Part shown: positions 1-6,553 of the stretch, piece after piece
How positions within the stretch are numbered: position 1 is the first letter of the stretch
How the letters are laid out: every line of letters starts with the position of its first letter
NCBI GenBank assembly: GCA_013203525.1
Contig: JABMQB010000341.1
Coordinates: forward strand, 1-6,553
DNA length: 6,553 bases
Source: Mariniphaga sp.
GTDB taxonomy: Bacteria; Bacteroidota; Bacteroidia; Bacteroidales; Prolixibacteraceae
Direction: 5' to 3'
Translations under genes and position numbers: made by a program
The notes under the pieces: model-generated
Told to the model about the DNA's origin: nothing
Database searches by the model: none
Seen by the model: the letters and a program-made list of their open reading frames with translations, nothing else

Positions 1-75
1 ACGATACTATTGGGACATTGATAAGGGTAACTTGCGGTTTAATAGTCGGTGAAACCTTTGACACCTCAGCCGTAG
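1..75. other. Unassigned leader, stop-dense in the first gene's frame
   Basis: In the frame of the downstream permease this stretch has stop codons at 19-21, 22-24, 28-30, 40-42, 43-45 and 73-75, so the permease frame cannot continue upstream. In the frame starting at base 2 there is a short open stretch ending in 'KGNLRFNSR' and a TGA at 50-52. This could be the tail of an upstream gene, but I do not recognise it. The minus strand is also open through the region in one frame, again without recognisable content. The expected first half of the permease (FtsX segment and the linker with an NPAEAIK-like motif) is not visible in any frame. Confidence 0.4.
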
Positions 76-84
76 ATAATAAGC

Positions 85-1245
85 TTGACGGAAACCAAGA
101 CGTTCAGGTTAAAGAATCTGTTGGTGGTGGTTCAGTTTGTATTATCGGTAGTTTTAATCAGCAGTACTATTATTATATCACGCCAGATAAAATATATTAA
201 TAACTACGATCTTGGTTATAATCAAGCAAATCTGATTTATATACCATTGACAGGGGAATCAAGAAGTAAACACGAAGCTATTGCACAGGAGTTCAACGCT
301 ATATCTGGGATTGAAAATATTACCCGGACAAACAGATTGCCATTTTATAGTGGAAACTCATCATGGGATTTTGATTGGGAAGGAAAAGATCCAGATACCA
401 GAGTCTTATTAAACAGGATGAATGCAGACAAGAATTATTTGGAAACCATGGGGATTAAAATCGCTGAAGGAAGTGCTTTCCCGGAGTCATACAATGAAGT
501 TTTAAACTTTGAAGAGGTTTCTTCCCCACAGGTAATTCTAAATAAGGAAGCTCTCAGGCGGATGGGCTTAAAAGACCCGATTGGGAAATATTTTGGACCA
601 ACTGGCATGGAAAAAAAAGGTGTTATTGCAGGAGTGGTTGAAGACTTCAATTTCCAGTCACTTCATTCCGGTGTTGAACCCATCTTTATAAGGCCTTTGT
701 TCAATAATCCTGAATATATTATTATTCGGGTAAATCCTGAAAATTTCTCAGGAACCATTGAAGAAATTAAAAAATCATGGTCTGTTGTAATACCGCAATC
801 AGTCTGTGAGATAGGTTTTTTTGATAATGAAATTGAGTCGCTTTATAATTCCGAAGTTAAAATATCGGGTTTGTTCAGATATTTCTCCTTTATTGCTATT
901 TTTATTTCTTGCATTGGACTGTTTGGGTTATCGATGTTTATTATTGAACGCAGGAAAAAAGAGATAGGAGTAAGGAAAGTAAATGGAGCAAAAATTAGGG
1001 AAGTGATGGTATTGCTGAATAAAGATTTTATTAAATGGGTAACCTTCGCATTTATAATCGCCTGCCCAATAACATGGTTTGTCATGCGCCAATGGCTGGA
1101 GAATTTTGCCTTTAAAACAAATATAAGCTGGTGGGTGTTTGCTCTGTCTGGCATGCTTGTTTTGGGAATTGCATTACTGACAGTAAGCTGGCAGAGCTGG
1201 CGGGCGGCAACTCGAAATCCGGTCGAAGCACTTCGAAACGATTAG
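85..1245 (+). CDS. FtsX/MacB-like ABC transporter permease, C-terminal unit only (truncated paralogue or single-unit permease)
   Basis: Inner-membrane permease subunit of an ABC transporter of the MacB/LolC/FtsX type; the substrate is unknown. The 386 residues hold one permease unit. A membrane helix at about 12-31 is followed by an extracytoplasmic MacB_PCD-like domain at about 35-260 and helices at about 266-287, 315-334 and 349-367. Between the last three lies the cytoplasmic coupling segment 'RRKKEIGVRKVNGA' (289-302), and the chain ends with 'NPVEALRND'. From residue 8 on it aligns without gaps to residues 411-789 of the next gene, at about 75% identity by hand count. Double-unit relatives are near 780-800 residues, so the first half is missing. 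The start is doubtful: the frame opens only after the TAG at 73-75, TTG at 85 is the first plausible initiator, no ATG occurs in frame until 418, and no ribosome binding site is seen. It may be a pseudogene remnant of a double-unit gene, or a functional half-size permease, since one unit has the MacB/LolC topology. Confidence 0.75.
   Translation: MTETKTFRLKNLLVVVQFVLSVVLISSTIIISRQIKYINNYDLGYNQANLIYIPLTGESRSKHEAIAQEFNAISGIENITRTNRLPFYSGNSSWDFDWEGKDPDTRVLLNRMNADKNYLETMGIKIAEGSAFPESYNEVLNFEEVSSPQVILNKEALRRMGLKDPIGKYFGPTGMEKKGVIAGVVEDFNFQSLHSGVEPIFIRPLFNNPEYIIIRVNPENFSGTIEEIKKSWSVVIPQSVCEIGFFDNEIESLYNSEVKISGLFRYFSFIAIFISCIGLFGLSMFIIERRKKEIGVRKVNGAKIREVMVLLNKDFIKWVTFAFIIACPITWFVMRQWLENFAFKTNISWWVFALSGMLVLGIALLTVSWQSWRAATRNPVEALRND
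106..1242 (+). repeat. Diverged direct duplication, copy 1 (permease second unit)
   Basis: These 379 codons align without insertion or deletion to 2695-3831. The match begins abruptly at the 'LKNLLVV' helix, right after the inter-unit linker, and runs to the last sense codon. The two copies share exact nucleotide blocks, the longest I found being 42 nt (928-969 here). Extracytoplasmic loops differ more than the helices and coupling segment. Confidence 0.85.
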
Positions 1246-1279
1246 TCATTGGATCACTTTAAGTGGTCCAATGACTAAT
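1241..1279 (+). terminator. Long hairpin overlapping the first gene's stop codon, probable transcription terminator
   Basis: The arms 1241-1259 and 1261-1279 are reverse complements of each other apart from one T-G pair, which is a wobble in RNA. The centre is 'CTTTAAG', leaving a minimal loop. The TAG stop (1243-1245) lies inside the left arm. Only a short TTTT (1284-1287) follows, so the classical U-tract is weak and offset. The stem is near-symmetric and could act in both directions. It separates the first permease from the 789-residue permease. The rest of the 219-nt gap holds no convincing promoter; the best-known Bacteroidota motif pair (TTTG and TAnnTTTG) is not found intact. Confidence 0.7.
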
Positions 1280-1464
1280 TAGATTTTAAGGATAAATTGC
1301 TTTACCTGGTAAGTGAAAATTGAAATATTTTCCGGAAGAAAATCCTGCATATTCTGATTTGGCTTTTCAAAAAAAATGGAAGGTTGAAGTAACATTTTAT
1401 TTTTTTAAAGGTCTTTACGATATTGGGAAATACTTCTCAGCTAAATCAACTCAACCAATAAAAA

Positions 1465-3834
1465 ATGATCTTAAGAAATTTCGTTATTGGATGGAGAAAT
1501 ATCAAAAAGAACGGTACATTCTCTATTATCAATATTGTTGGCTTATCACTTGGAATTGCAGTAGTCACATTAATCCTGTTCTGGGTAGTTGATGAATTAA
1601 ATTTTGATAAATTTCAAAAAAATCTCGATCAGATTTATACCGTTTACGAACATCAGCAATATTCCGAAGGACAGGAGTTGTTTACTTATTGTACTCCTTT
1701 CCCCTTGAGCCAGCACCTGATGGATAATTTTTCGGAAGTTGAATATGCAACAACATTCTGGGTTAATGGCGAACAACGGTTTAAAATTAATGACAAAGAG
1801 TTTAAGGAAGGTCCGGTTGTATATGCCGGGAAGGAGTTCCTGAATATTTTTTCAGGTGTTATTATTGAAGGCGATCCGGATGTTTTATCAAAACCTGACC
1901 AGATAATTTTGACCGAAAAAATGGCTTCAATTTTATTTGGTGATGAACCGGCATTAGGAAAAGTACTTAAGGTGAGTGATGAGATTTCTTATTCTGTTGG
2001 TGCAATAATAGCCTCATCAAATGGAAAATCAACCATCGATTTTGAAATAGTATTTCCGCTCGATTATATGAATAAAGCTTTTGGCTCCGATTTTACACGG
2101 TGGGATAATAACTGGCCGCGTACAAGTGTGTTGTTGGCTGAAGGAACAAATGTTCAGGAATTTGAGAAATCGATTACAAATCTATGTAAAGATAATGGAC
2201 AGGATAATACTACTTTGTATGTATTCCCTTTTAAAAACGAACGCCTTTACGTTTACTCAGGGAAAAATAACAGGATTCAATACATATATCAGTTTTTAGG
2301 GATTGCTATAATTATTATTCTGATTGCATCGATCAATTTTATCAATTTATCGATTGCGAAAGCAGAACACCGCCGGCCGGAAGTTGGAATCAGAAAGGTT
2401 ATGGGCGCAAGTAGGTTGACCATATTAAAACAATTTGTACATGAAAAGGGGATTATGATTTTAATAAGCCTTTTCCTGAGTGCTATCCTTGTTCTTTTAT
2501 TTATCCCAGCGTTCAGGTCGGTTTCCGACAAGGTTATTACATTTGGGCATCTTCAAAATAAATACATGATTTTGATGCTTATTTCAGTTGTATTCACAGT
2601 TTTGGTTTTATCGGTTGTGTATCCATCACTTTATCTTTCTTCATTTAATCCGGCTGAAGCAATCAAAAAATCAAATAGTAAACGCGGTGGAATTAGTTTA
2701 AAAAATTTACTTGTGGTTATTCAGTTTGTTTTATCAGTAGTATTAATTAGCAGTACATTAGTAATATCACGCCAGATAAAATTTATTAATAATTACAACC
2801 TTGGGTATAATCAGGCAAATTTAATTTATTTGTCTCTTAATGGAGAGGCTGGCGAAAAACATGAAGCTGTAAAACAGGAGTTATTACAATTATCGGGAGT
2901 TGTTAATTTAACCAGAACAAACCGCCTGCCTTTTTATGGAGGAAACTCATCATGGGGATTTGATTGGGAAGGAAGAGATCCCGAAAATAATGTCCTGATA
3001 AGTACGATGAATGTGGATAGGAATTATTTTGAAACAATGGAAATGAACCTGGCAGATGGCAATGGATTTCCGGAAACTTATAATGAAGTATTAAATCTTG
3101 AGGAAACTCCTTCACCCCAGGTTATTTTAAACCAGGAAGCTATAAGACGGATGGGTTTAAAAGAGCCCGTTGGAAAGTATTTTAGAAGAGGCGGGGATGA
3201 AAATAAAGGTACGATTACAGGGGTAGTTGAAAATTTTCATTTCCAATCACTTCATTCCGGAGTTGAGCCAATGTTAATTATGCCCTTGTTTGACAATCCC
3301 AGCAATATTATTATCCGTATAAATCCTGAAAATTTCTCTGGTACTATTGAGGAAATCAAAAAATCATGGTCGAATGTAGTACCTCTAACTACTTGCGAAA
3401 TTGGTTTTTTTGATGATAGTATTGAGACCTTATATAATTCCGAAGTTAAAATATCAGGTTTGTTTAAGTATTTCTCATTTATTGCCATTTTTATTTCATG
3501 TATAGGATTGTTTGGTTTATCGATGTTTATTATTGAACGCAGGAAAAAAGAGATAGGATTGAGGAAAGTAAACGGTGCAAAGATTTCTGATGTAATGGTA
3601 TTATTAAACAAAAGTTTTATCAAATGGGTGGTTATTGCATTTTTTATTGCATGCCCGATTACATGGTATATTATGCAAAAATGGCTGGGTAACTTTGCCT
3701 ATAAAACCAATATTAGTTGGTGGGTTTTTGCTCTGTCAGGAATGTTGGCCCTGAGTATTGCTTTATTTACTGTTAGCTGGCAAAGTTGGAAAGCTGCAAA
3801 GGGAAATCCTGTTGAGGCGCTTAAGTACGAGTAA
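1465..3834 (+). CDS. FtsX/MacB-like ABC transporter permease, complete double-unit protein
   Basis: Inner-membrane permease that would pair with a LolD/MacB-type ATPase, not encoded here. The 789 residues are of usual length for the Bacteroidota double-unit family. Unit 1: TM1 about 19-41 ('NIVGLSLGIAVV'), extracytoplasmic MacB_PCD-like domain about 45-265, TM2 277-298, coupling segment 'RRPEVGIRKVMGAS' (303-316), TM3 about 330-350, TM4 about 368-388, then 'SFNPAEAIK' (393-401). A basic linker (402-411) leads to unit 2: TM5 about 415-434, second extracytoplasmic domain about 440-665, TM6 669-690, coupling segment 'RRKKEIGLRKVNGA' (692-705), TM7 718-737, TM8 752-770, and terminal 'NPVEALKYE'. 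The ATG at 1465 is fixed by an in-frame TAA at 1459-1461; upstream bases are A-rich with no Shine-Dalgarno, as is usual in Bacteroidota. Unit 2 is the close paralogue of the preceding gene. Family assignment is firm; substrate (lipoprotein, peptide, drug) is unknown, so I give no gene symbol. Confidence 0.94.
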   Translation: MILRNFVIGWRNIKKNGTFSIINIVGLSLGIAVVTLILFWVVDELNFDKFQKNLDQIYTVYEHQQYSEGQELFTYCTPFPLSQHLMDNFSEVEYATTFWVNGEQRFKINDKEFKEGPVVYAGKEFLNIFSGVIIEGDPDVLSKPDQIILTEKMASILFGDEPALGKVLKVSDEISYSVGAIIASSNGKSTIDFEIVFPLDYMNKAFGSDFTRWDNNWPRTSVLLAEGTNVQEFEKSITNLCKDNGQDNTTLYVFPFKNERLYVYSGKNNRIQYIYQFLGIAIIIILIASINFINLSIAKAEHRRPEVGIRKVMGASRLTILKQFVHEKGIMILISLFLSAILVLLFIPAFRSVSDKVITFGHLQNKYMILMLISVVFTVLVLSVVYPSLYLSSFNPAEAIKKSNSKRGGISLKNLLVVIQFVLSVVLISSTLVISRQIKFINNYNLGYNQANLIYLSLNGEAGEKHEAVKQELLQLSGVVNLTRTNRLPFYGGNSSWGFDWEGRDPENNVLISTMNVDRNYFETMEMNLADGNGFPETYNEVLNLEETPSPQVILNQEAIRRMGLKEPVGKYFRRGGDENKGTITGVVENFHFQSLHSGVEPMLIMPLFDNPSNIIIRINPENFSGTIEEIKKSWSNVVPLTTCEIGFFDDSIETLYNSEVKISGLFKYFSFIAIFISCIGLFGLSMFIIERRKKEIGLRKVNGAKISDVMVLLNKSFIKWVVIAFFIACPITWYIMQKWLGNFAYKTNISWWVFALSGMLALSIALFTVSWQSWKAAKGNPVEALKYE
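2695..3831 (+). repeat. Diverged direct duplication, copy 2 (second unit of the 789-residue permease)
   Basis: Partner of 106-1242: equal length (1137 nt), same frame and no gaps. The 42-nt identical block lies at 3517-3558 and covers the end of TM6 and the start of the coupling segment. A second shared block of 23 nt covers 'YNSEVKIS', just before TM6. Similarity stops at the linker: residues 402-410 of this protein have no match upstream of codon 8 of the first gene. Confidence 0.85.
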
Positions 3835-3844
3835 TTGATTTCTG

Positions 3845-3869
3845 ATATTTTCTAACGACCAGAAAATAT
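3845..3869 (+). other. AT-rich inverted repeat between permease genes
   Basis: Perfect 9-nt arms, 3845-3853 'ATATTTTCT' and 3861-3869 'AGAAAATAT', enclose a 7-nt loop. It begins 10 nt after the stop codon of the 789-residue permease. The stem is almost all A-T and no T-run follows, so it is a weak terminator at best. It could instead protect an mRNA 3' end or simply reflect AT-rich spacer. Confidence 0.35.
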
Positions 3870-3928
3870 GTAAAACAGGCACGTTTATTGAGAATAGTGC
3901 GTAACTATTTCAAATAAACCAATAATTA

Positions 3929-6241
3929 ATGAAAGCCGGTGTATTATTCAGGAGCCTGTTTCGCTCTAAACTCAATTCAGTTATTATAATTGTTAGCCTC
4001 GCTATTGGTCTTGCATGTGTTAACCTGATTTCTGTTTTTATTATCAGGGAGTTAAAAACCGATGGATTCCATCAATATAAAAACCAGATTTTTGCCTTGC
4101 AGGCTGACGATCCTTGGGAGGAGGGTGAAAAAATGTATTACAGCCGTGAAGGATCAGCTGAATACATGAAAGATAATTTTGCTGAAGTGGAAGATTTTTG
4201 CCGCATCATAAATGCCGGACCTCCAAAAGTAATCGTAAATAATCAAGAATATTTTGATGAAAAAATGACGATTGCTGTTTCATCTAACTTTTTTGAATTT
4301 TTTTCATACGAACTTATTTACGGGAATCCGAAGAAAGCACTCGAATCTGAACAGAATGTTGTGATTTCAGAGGAACTGGCTCAAAAATACTTTGGTAATT
4401 CAAATCCGCTTGGGCAACAATTAGTTTTTGGGAAAAGTGACGGGCAGGAAGAAATGACTGTTAGTGGGATTTTTAGAAAACCAAATGAAAATACTCAGAT
4501 GATTTTTGATATGGTCAGGTCGGTTGGTAATAAAAATTCACGTTGTTACCTTCAGCTTTCTGAAAATGCAAATATTGAGTTGCTTAAAGAAAAATTTGCT
4601 GAAAGCAAGGATGAAATTCCAATTGTACACGACGGAACTCCGGGAACATATTATCTGAAAGGGCTTCAGGATACATATTTTGATACTTCCCGCAGGCAGA
4701 CCATCGAAGCCAGCCGTGATAAAGCCGATTTAAAAATAGCATTTGTAATCGCAATGATGATATTGGGAGTTGCAGTTTTTAATTACCTCGGATTGGTAAA
4801 TAATCGCCTTTCTGAAAAAACCGGTGAGCATTCCATCCGCCGGATAAATGGTAGCTCTAAAATGAACCTGGCTTCAGGATTTCTTGCCGAAAGTAGTATG
4901 CTGGTTTTAATCGCATTTATTAGCAGTTTTATACTTTTAATATGGGCATTACCCTTTTTCAATTCACTAACAGGTTCGGATATTCCTTTGCAGTCCCTTT
5001 TGCAATCGGATTATTTAATGGTGTTTATAGGAATAGTAGGTTTTATAATGGTGATAACATTTATTTTTGTCTTGACTAAAGTCGGATTGAAAATAAATAT
5101 TTCAGCATTAAAATCAGGAAAATTAATTTCTACAGGCAAAATATATATTCCTGCATTTAATATTAGCCAATTGGTAGTTTCAACCATTCTTATTGCAGGT
5201 TCATTGATTATTACCAAACAAATTAATTATATTACAAATAAAGATATTGGAATAAATAAAGAGGTTCTGGAAGTAAAAATACCCCGCCAATATAAAAATA
5301 TGTCTGCAATTTTTAAGGACGAACTGGAGAAAAATTCTTCAGTTGAAATGGTTTCTGTAGCAGAAGCTTCTCCTGTACTGGAGCATTACCTGGTGTTGTT
5401 ACATTATGATGAAAATGGGCAAGATAAACAATATACTCCTTCTGTAAATGTTGGAGATGAAAACTATATAAAAACACTTGGTATTAAATTGGTTAAAGGT
5501 GAAGGTTTTTCAGAATCAACAGAATCGAACCAAAATAAGTGTGTTATTAATGAATCGCTTGCAAAAATATTTCCTGGACAAGACTTGATTGGAAAAGGGC
5601 TTCCGGGAAGTGATAATATGATTGTTGCCGGTATTGTAAAAGATTTTCATTATGGAAGCCTGAAAGAATTTGTTGAACCGGGTTACGTGGCATATGGAAA
5701 CGATGGTTCATATTTAATGGTTTGTCCGGTTGTTGGACAGCAGGCCATGGTAAGAAAAGCTGTTCAAGAAATCTGGGGAGAAAAGATCCCGGATTTTCCT
5801 TTAAAAATGGAATCAATTGGCGACCGTTATGAATGGATGCACCGTGAAAACAGGAACTATGCAAAATTAATCGGAGCCTGTTGCCTTATTAGTGTATTCC
5901 TTTCGATGATTGGTTTATTTGGTGTTTCATATTACACTAGCCGGAAGAGAATTAAAGAAATTGGGATAAGAAAAGTCAACGGTGCTAAAATTTTTGAAAT
6001 TTTATCGCTGTTAAATAAAGATTTTTTAAAGTGGGTTTCCATCTCATTTTTTATAGCGACTCCCATAGCATGGTATTTTATGAAAGAATGGTTGGATGGT
6101 TTTGCTTATAAAACAAACCTGAATTTATGGATATTCTTTTTATCGGGAATAATTGCTTTAGGAATTGCCCTGTTAACGGTTACATTTCAATCCTTTAAGG
6201 CAGCAAGAAGAAATCCTGTAGAAAGTTTAAGAAATGAATAA
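3929..6241 (+). CDS. FtsX/MacB-like ABC transporter permease, complete double-unit protein with eroded first coupling motif
   Basis: Inner-membrane ABC permease of 770 residues, a distant paralogue of its upstream neighbour. Unit 1: TM1 about 17-39 ('VSLAIGLACVNL'), extracytoplasmic domain about 45-265 with MacB_PCD-like wording ('FFEFFSYELIYGNP', 'QKYFGNSNPLGQQL'), TM2 about 270-290, TM3 about 323-343, TM4 about 363-383. Unit 2: TM5 about 411-428, second extracytoplasmic domain about 433-640, TM6 647-668, coupling segment 'RKRIKEIGIRKVNGA' (672-686), TM7 700-718, TM8 733-751, terminal 'NPVESLRNE'. The unit 1 coupling segment is degenerate: 'EHSIRRINGSS' (300-310) stands where the neighbour has 'EVGIRKVMGAS', and the NPxEA motif after TM4 is absent ('NISALKSGK'). 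Unit 2 is intact, so the protein is probably functional with asymmetric halves. The ATG at 3929 is fixed by a TAA at 3923-3925. It lies 94 nt after the preceding gene, likely in the same transcript. Confidence 0.94.
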   Translation: MKAGVLFRSLFRSKLNSVIIIVSLAIGLACVNLISVFIIRELKTDGFHQYKNQIFALQADDPWEEGEKMYYSREGSAEYMKDNFAEVEDFCRIINAGPPKVIVNNQEYFDEKMTIAVSSNFFEFFSYELIYGNPKKALESEQNVVISEELAQKYFGNSNPLGQQLVFGKSDGQEEMTVSGIFRKPNENTQMIFDMVRSVGNKNSRCYLQLSENANIELLKEKFAESKDEIPIVHDGTPGTYYLKGLQDTYFDTSRRQTIEASRDKADLKIAFVIAMMILGVAVFNYLGLVNNRLSEKTGEHSIRRINGSSKMNLASGFLAESSMLVLIAFISSFILLIWALPFFNSLTGSDIPLQSLLQSDYLMVFIGIVGFIMVITFIFVLTKVGLKINISALKSGKLISTGKIYIPAFNISQLVVSTILIAGSLIITKQINYITNKDIGINKEVLEVKIPRQYKNMSAIFKDELEKNSSVEMVSVAEASPVLEHYLVLLHYDENGQDKQYTPSVNVGDENYIKTLGIKLVKGEGFSESTESNQNKCVINESLAKIFPGQDLIGKGLPGSDNMIVAGIVKDFHYGSLKEFVEPGYVAYGNDGSYLMVCPVVGQQAMVRKAVQEIWGEKIPDFPLKMESIGDRYEWMHRENRNYAKLIGACCLISVFLSMIGLFGVSYYTSRKRIKEIGIRKVNGAKIFEILSLLNKDFLKWVSISFFIATPIAWYFMKEWLDGFAYKTNLNLWIFFLSGIIALGIALLTVTFQSFKAARRNPVESLRNE

Positions 6242-6250
6242 GGGGGAATT

Positions 6251-6257
6251 AAGGAGG
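6251..6257 (+). promoter_or_regulatory. Orphan Shine-Dalgarno-like AAGGAGG
   Basis: A perfect anti-16S-complementary heptamer lies 9 nt after the stop of the 770-residue permease. No ATG, GTG or TTG occurs at usable distance: the next start is ATG 6333, about 75 nt on. None of the genes in this window has such a site at its own start. It may be chance in a purine-rich spacer, or a relic of a lost start. Confidence 0.3.
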
Positions 6258-6332
6258 ATCGTTAAATCACAATCACTTTAAAGCTTTTTAAATAAATTAT
6301 TTTAGTATTTTCGGTTAACTAATTTAAACCAC

Positions 6333-6553
6333 ATGCTCAAAATAATTATTCTTACGGCTTTTCGAAGTTTGTTAAAGTACAAACATATGACTCTGATCAA
6401 CTTGTTTGGGTTGGTTGTTGGCCTTACGTCGTTTTTGTTTATAGTCCATTATGTTGTATATGAATACTCATTTGATTCATTTGTCGATAAATCTGAAAAT
6501 ATTTATCGCATAAATTATGAAGTAACAAAACAAGGTGAATCCGTATATAAAGG
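6333..6553 (+). CDS. FtsX/MacB-like ABC transporter permease, N-terminal fragment (runs off the window)
   Basis: Seventy-three codons are visible, beginning 'MLKIIILTAFRSLLKYK'. The pattern is the family's N-terminus: a short basic cytoplasmic segment with 'AFRSL', one membrane helix at about 20-42 ('LINLFGLVVGLTSFL'), then 'YEYSFDSFVDKSENIYRI', the start of the MacB_PCD-like extracytoplasmic domain (compare 'DELNFDKFQKNLDQIYTV' in the 789-residue permease). The first ATG after the in-frame TAG at 6303-6305 is 6333; a second ATG at codon 19 would cut off the cytoplasmic lead, so 6333 is preferred. No Shine-Dalgarno precedes it. The gap to the preceding gene is 91 nt with no strong terminator, so it is probably in the same operon. 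The frame is open at the window edge; total length and ATPase fusion, if any, cannot be judged. Confidence 0.88.
   Translation, partial: MLKIIILTAFRSLLKYKHMTLINLFGLVVGLTSFLFIVHYVVYEYSFDSFVDKSENIYRINYEVTKQGESVYK

Noticed and set aside
18..200. 60-codon open frame across the first gene's start
   Set aside because: From about 103 it overlaps the permease-coding sequence in another frame, and its composition there is that of an out-of-frame shadow. A faint likeness of 'FDTSAVDNK' to the linker motif 'FNPAEAIK' needs a one-residue gap and is not supported by the residues before it.
843..1154. Minus-strand open frame of 103 codons
   Set aside because: It is antisense to the conserved TM6-TM8 region of the first permease. 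A similar antisense frame occurs at the equivalent place in the second copy (3252-3623), which is explained by the duplicated coding sequence itself.
2081..2299. Plus-strand 72-codon open frame inside the 789-residue permease
   Set aside because: It overlaps the first extracytoplasmic domain out of frame and ends in a shifted reading of TM2, so it is a shadow.
5547..5864. Minus-strand open frame of 105 codons
   Set aside because: It lies wholly inside the second unit of the 770-residue permease, antisense to conserved coding sequence, with no recognisable protein content.
6280..6310. Possible terminator before the fourth permease (AAAGCTTT palindrome and T-rich bases)
   Set aside because: The palindrome is only 8 nt, AT-rich, with no stable stem longer than a few pairs; similar AT-rich self-complementarity is expected by chance here.
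1..6553. Search for an ABC ATPase, CRISPR array, toxin-antitoxin pair, transposase or tRNA
   Set aside because: No Walker A (GxxGxGKS/T) or LSGGQ motif, no spaced short repeats and no cloverleaf were seen; nearly all the sequence is taken up by the permease genes.

Overview
The window is AT-rich and looks like a piece of a Bacteroidota (Bacteroidetes) chromosome. Three things point that way: the long double-unit FtsX/MacB-type permeases set in tandem, A/T-rich start regions without Shine-Dalgarno sequences, and the family wording of the proteins ('GLSLGIA' at the N-terminus, 'RKVNGA' and 'NPVEALR' at the C-terminus). Everything recognisable is on the + strand and belongs to one protein family. 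No transposase, tRNA, rRNA, CRISPR array or phage gene is visible.

Layout: (1) 1-75 is stop-dense in the frame of the first gene and cannot be assigned securely. (2) 85-1245 encodes 386 residues equivalent to only the C-terminal half of a double-unit permease. It matches the second half of the next gene without a gap over 379 codons, at about 75% amino-acid identity by my own hand alignment. (3) 1241-1279 is a long, nearly perfect hairpin that contains the first gene's stop codon and is probably a terminator. (4) 1465-3834 is a complete 789-residue permease. (5) 3929-6241 is a second complete permease of 770 residues, much more diverged, with an eroded coupling motif in its first half. (6) 6333-6553 is the start of a fourth permease that runs off the window.

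The two complete proteins follow the same plan: TM1, extracytoplasmic domain 1, TM2-4, linker, TM5, extracytoplasmic domain 2, TM6-8. Each is two MacB/LolC-like units joined in one chain. Genes two to four have gaps of about 90 nt and no strong terminator between them, so they are probably co-transcribed. The first gene is set apart by the hairpin. Such permeases need an ABC ATPase (LolD/MacB type) to work, and none is encoded here, so it must lie outside the window. The substrate cannot be read from the sequence.

The most interesting point is the evolutionary one: a run of at least four paralogues, one of which survives as, or has become, exactly one permease unit cut at the inter-unit linker. 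I see no clearly new kind of biological system.
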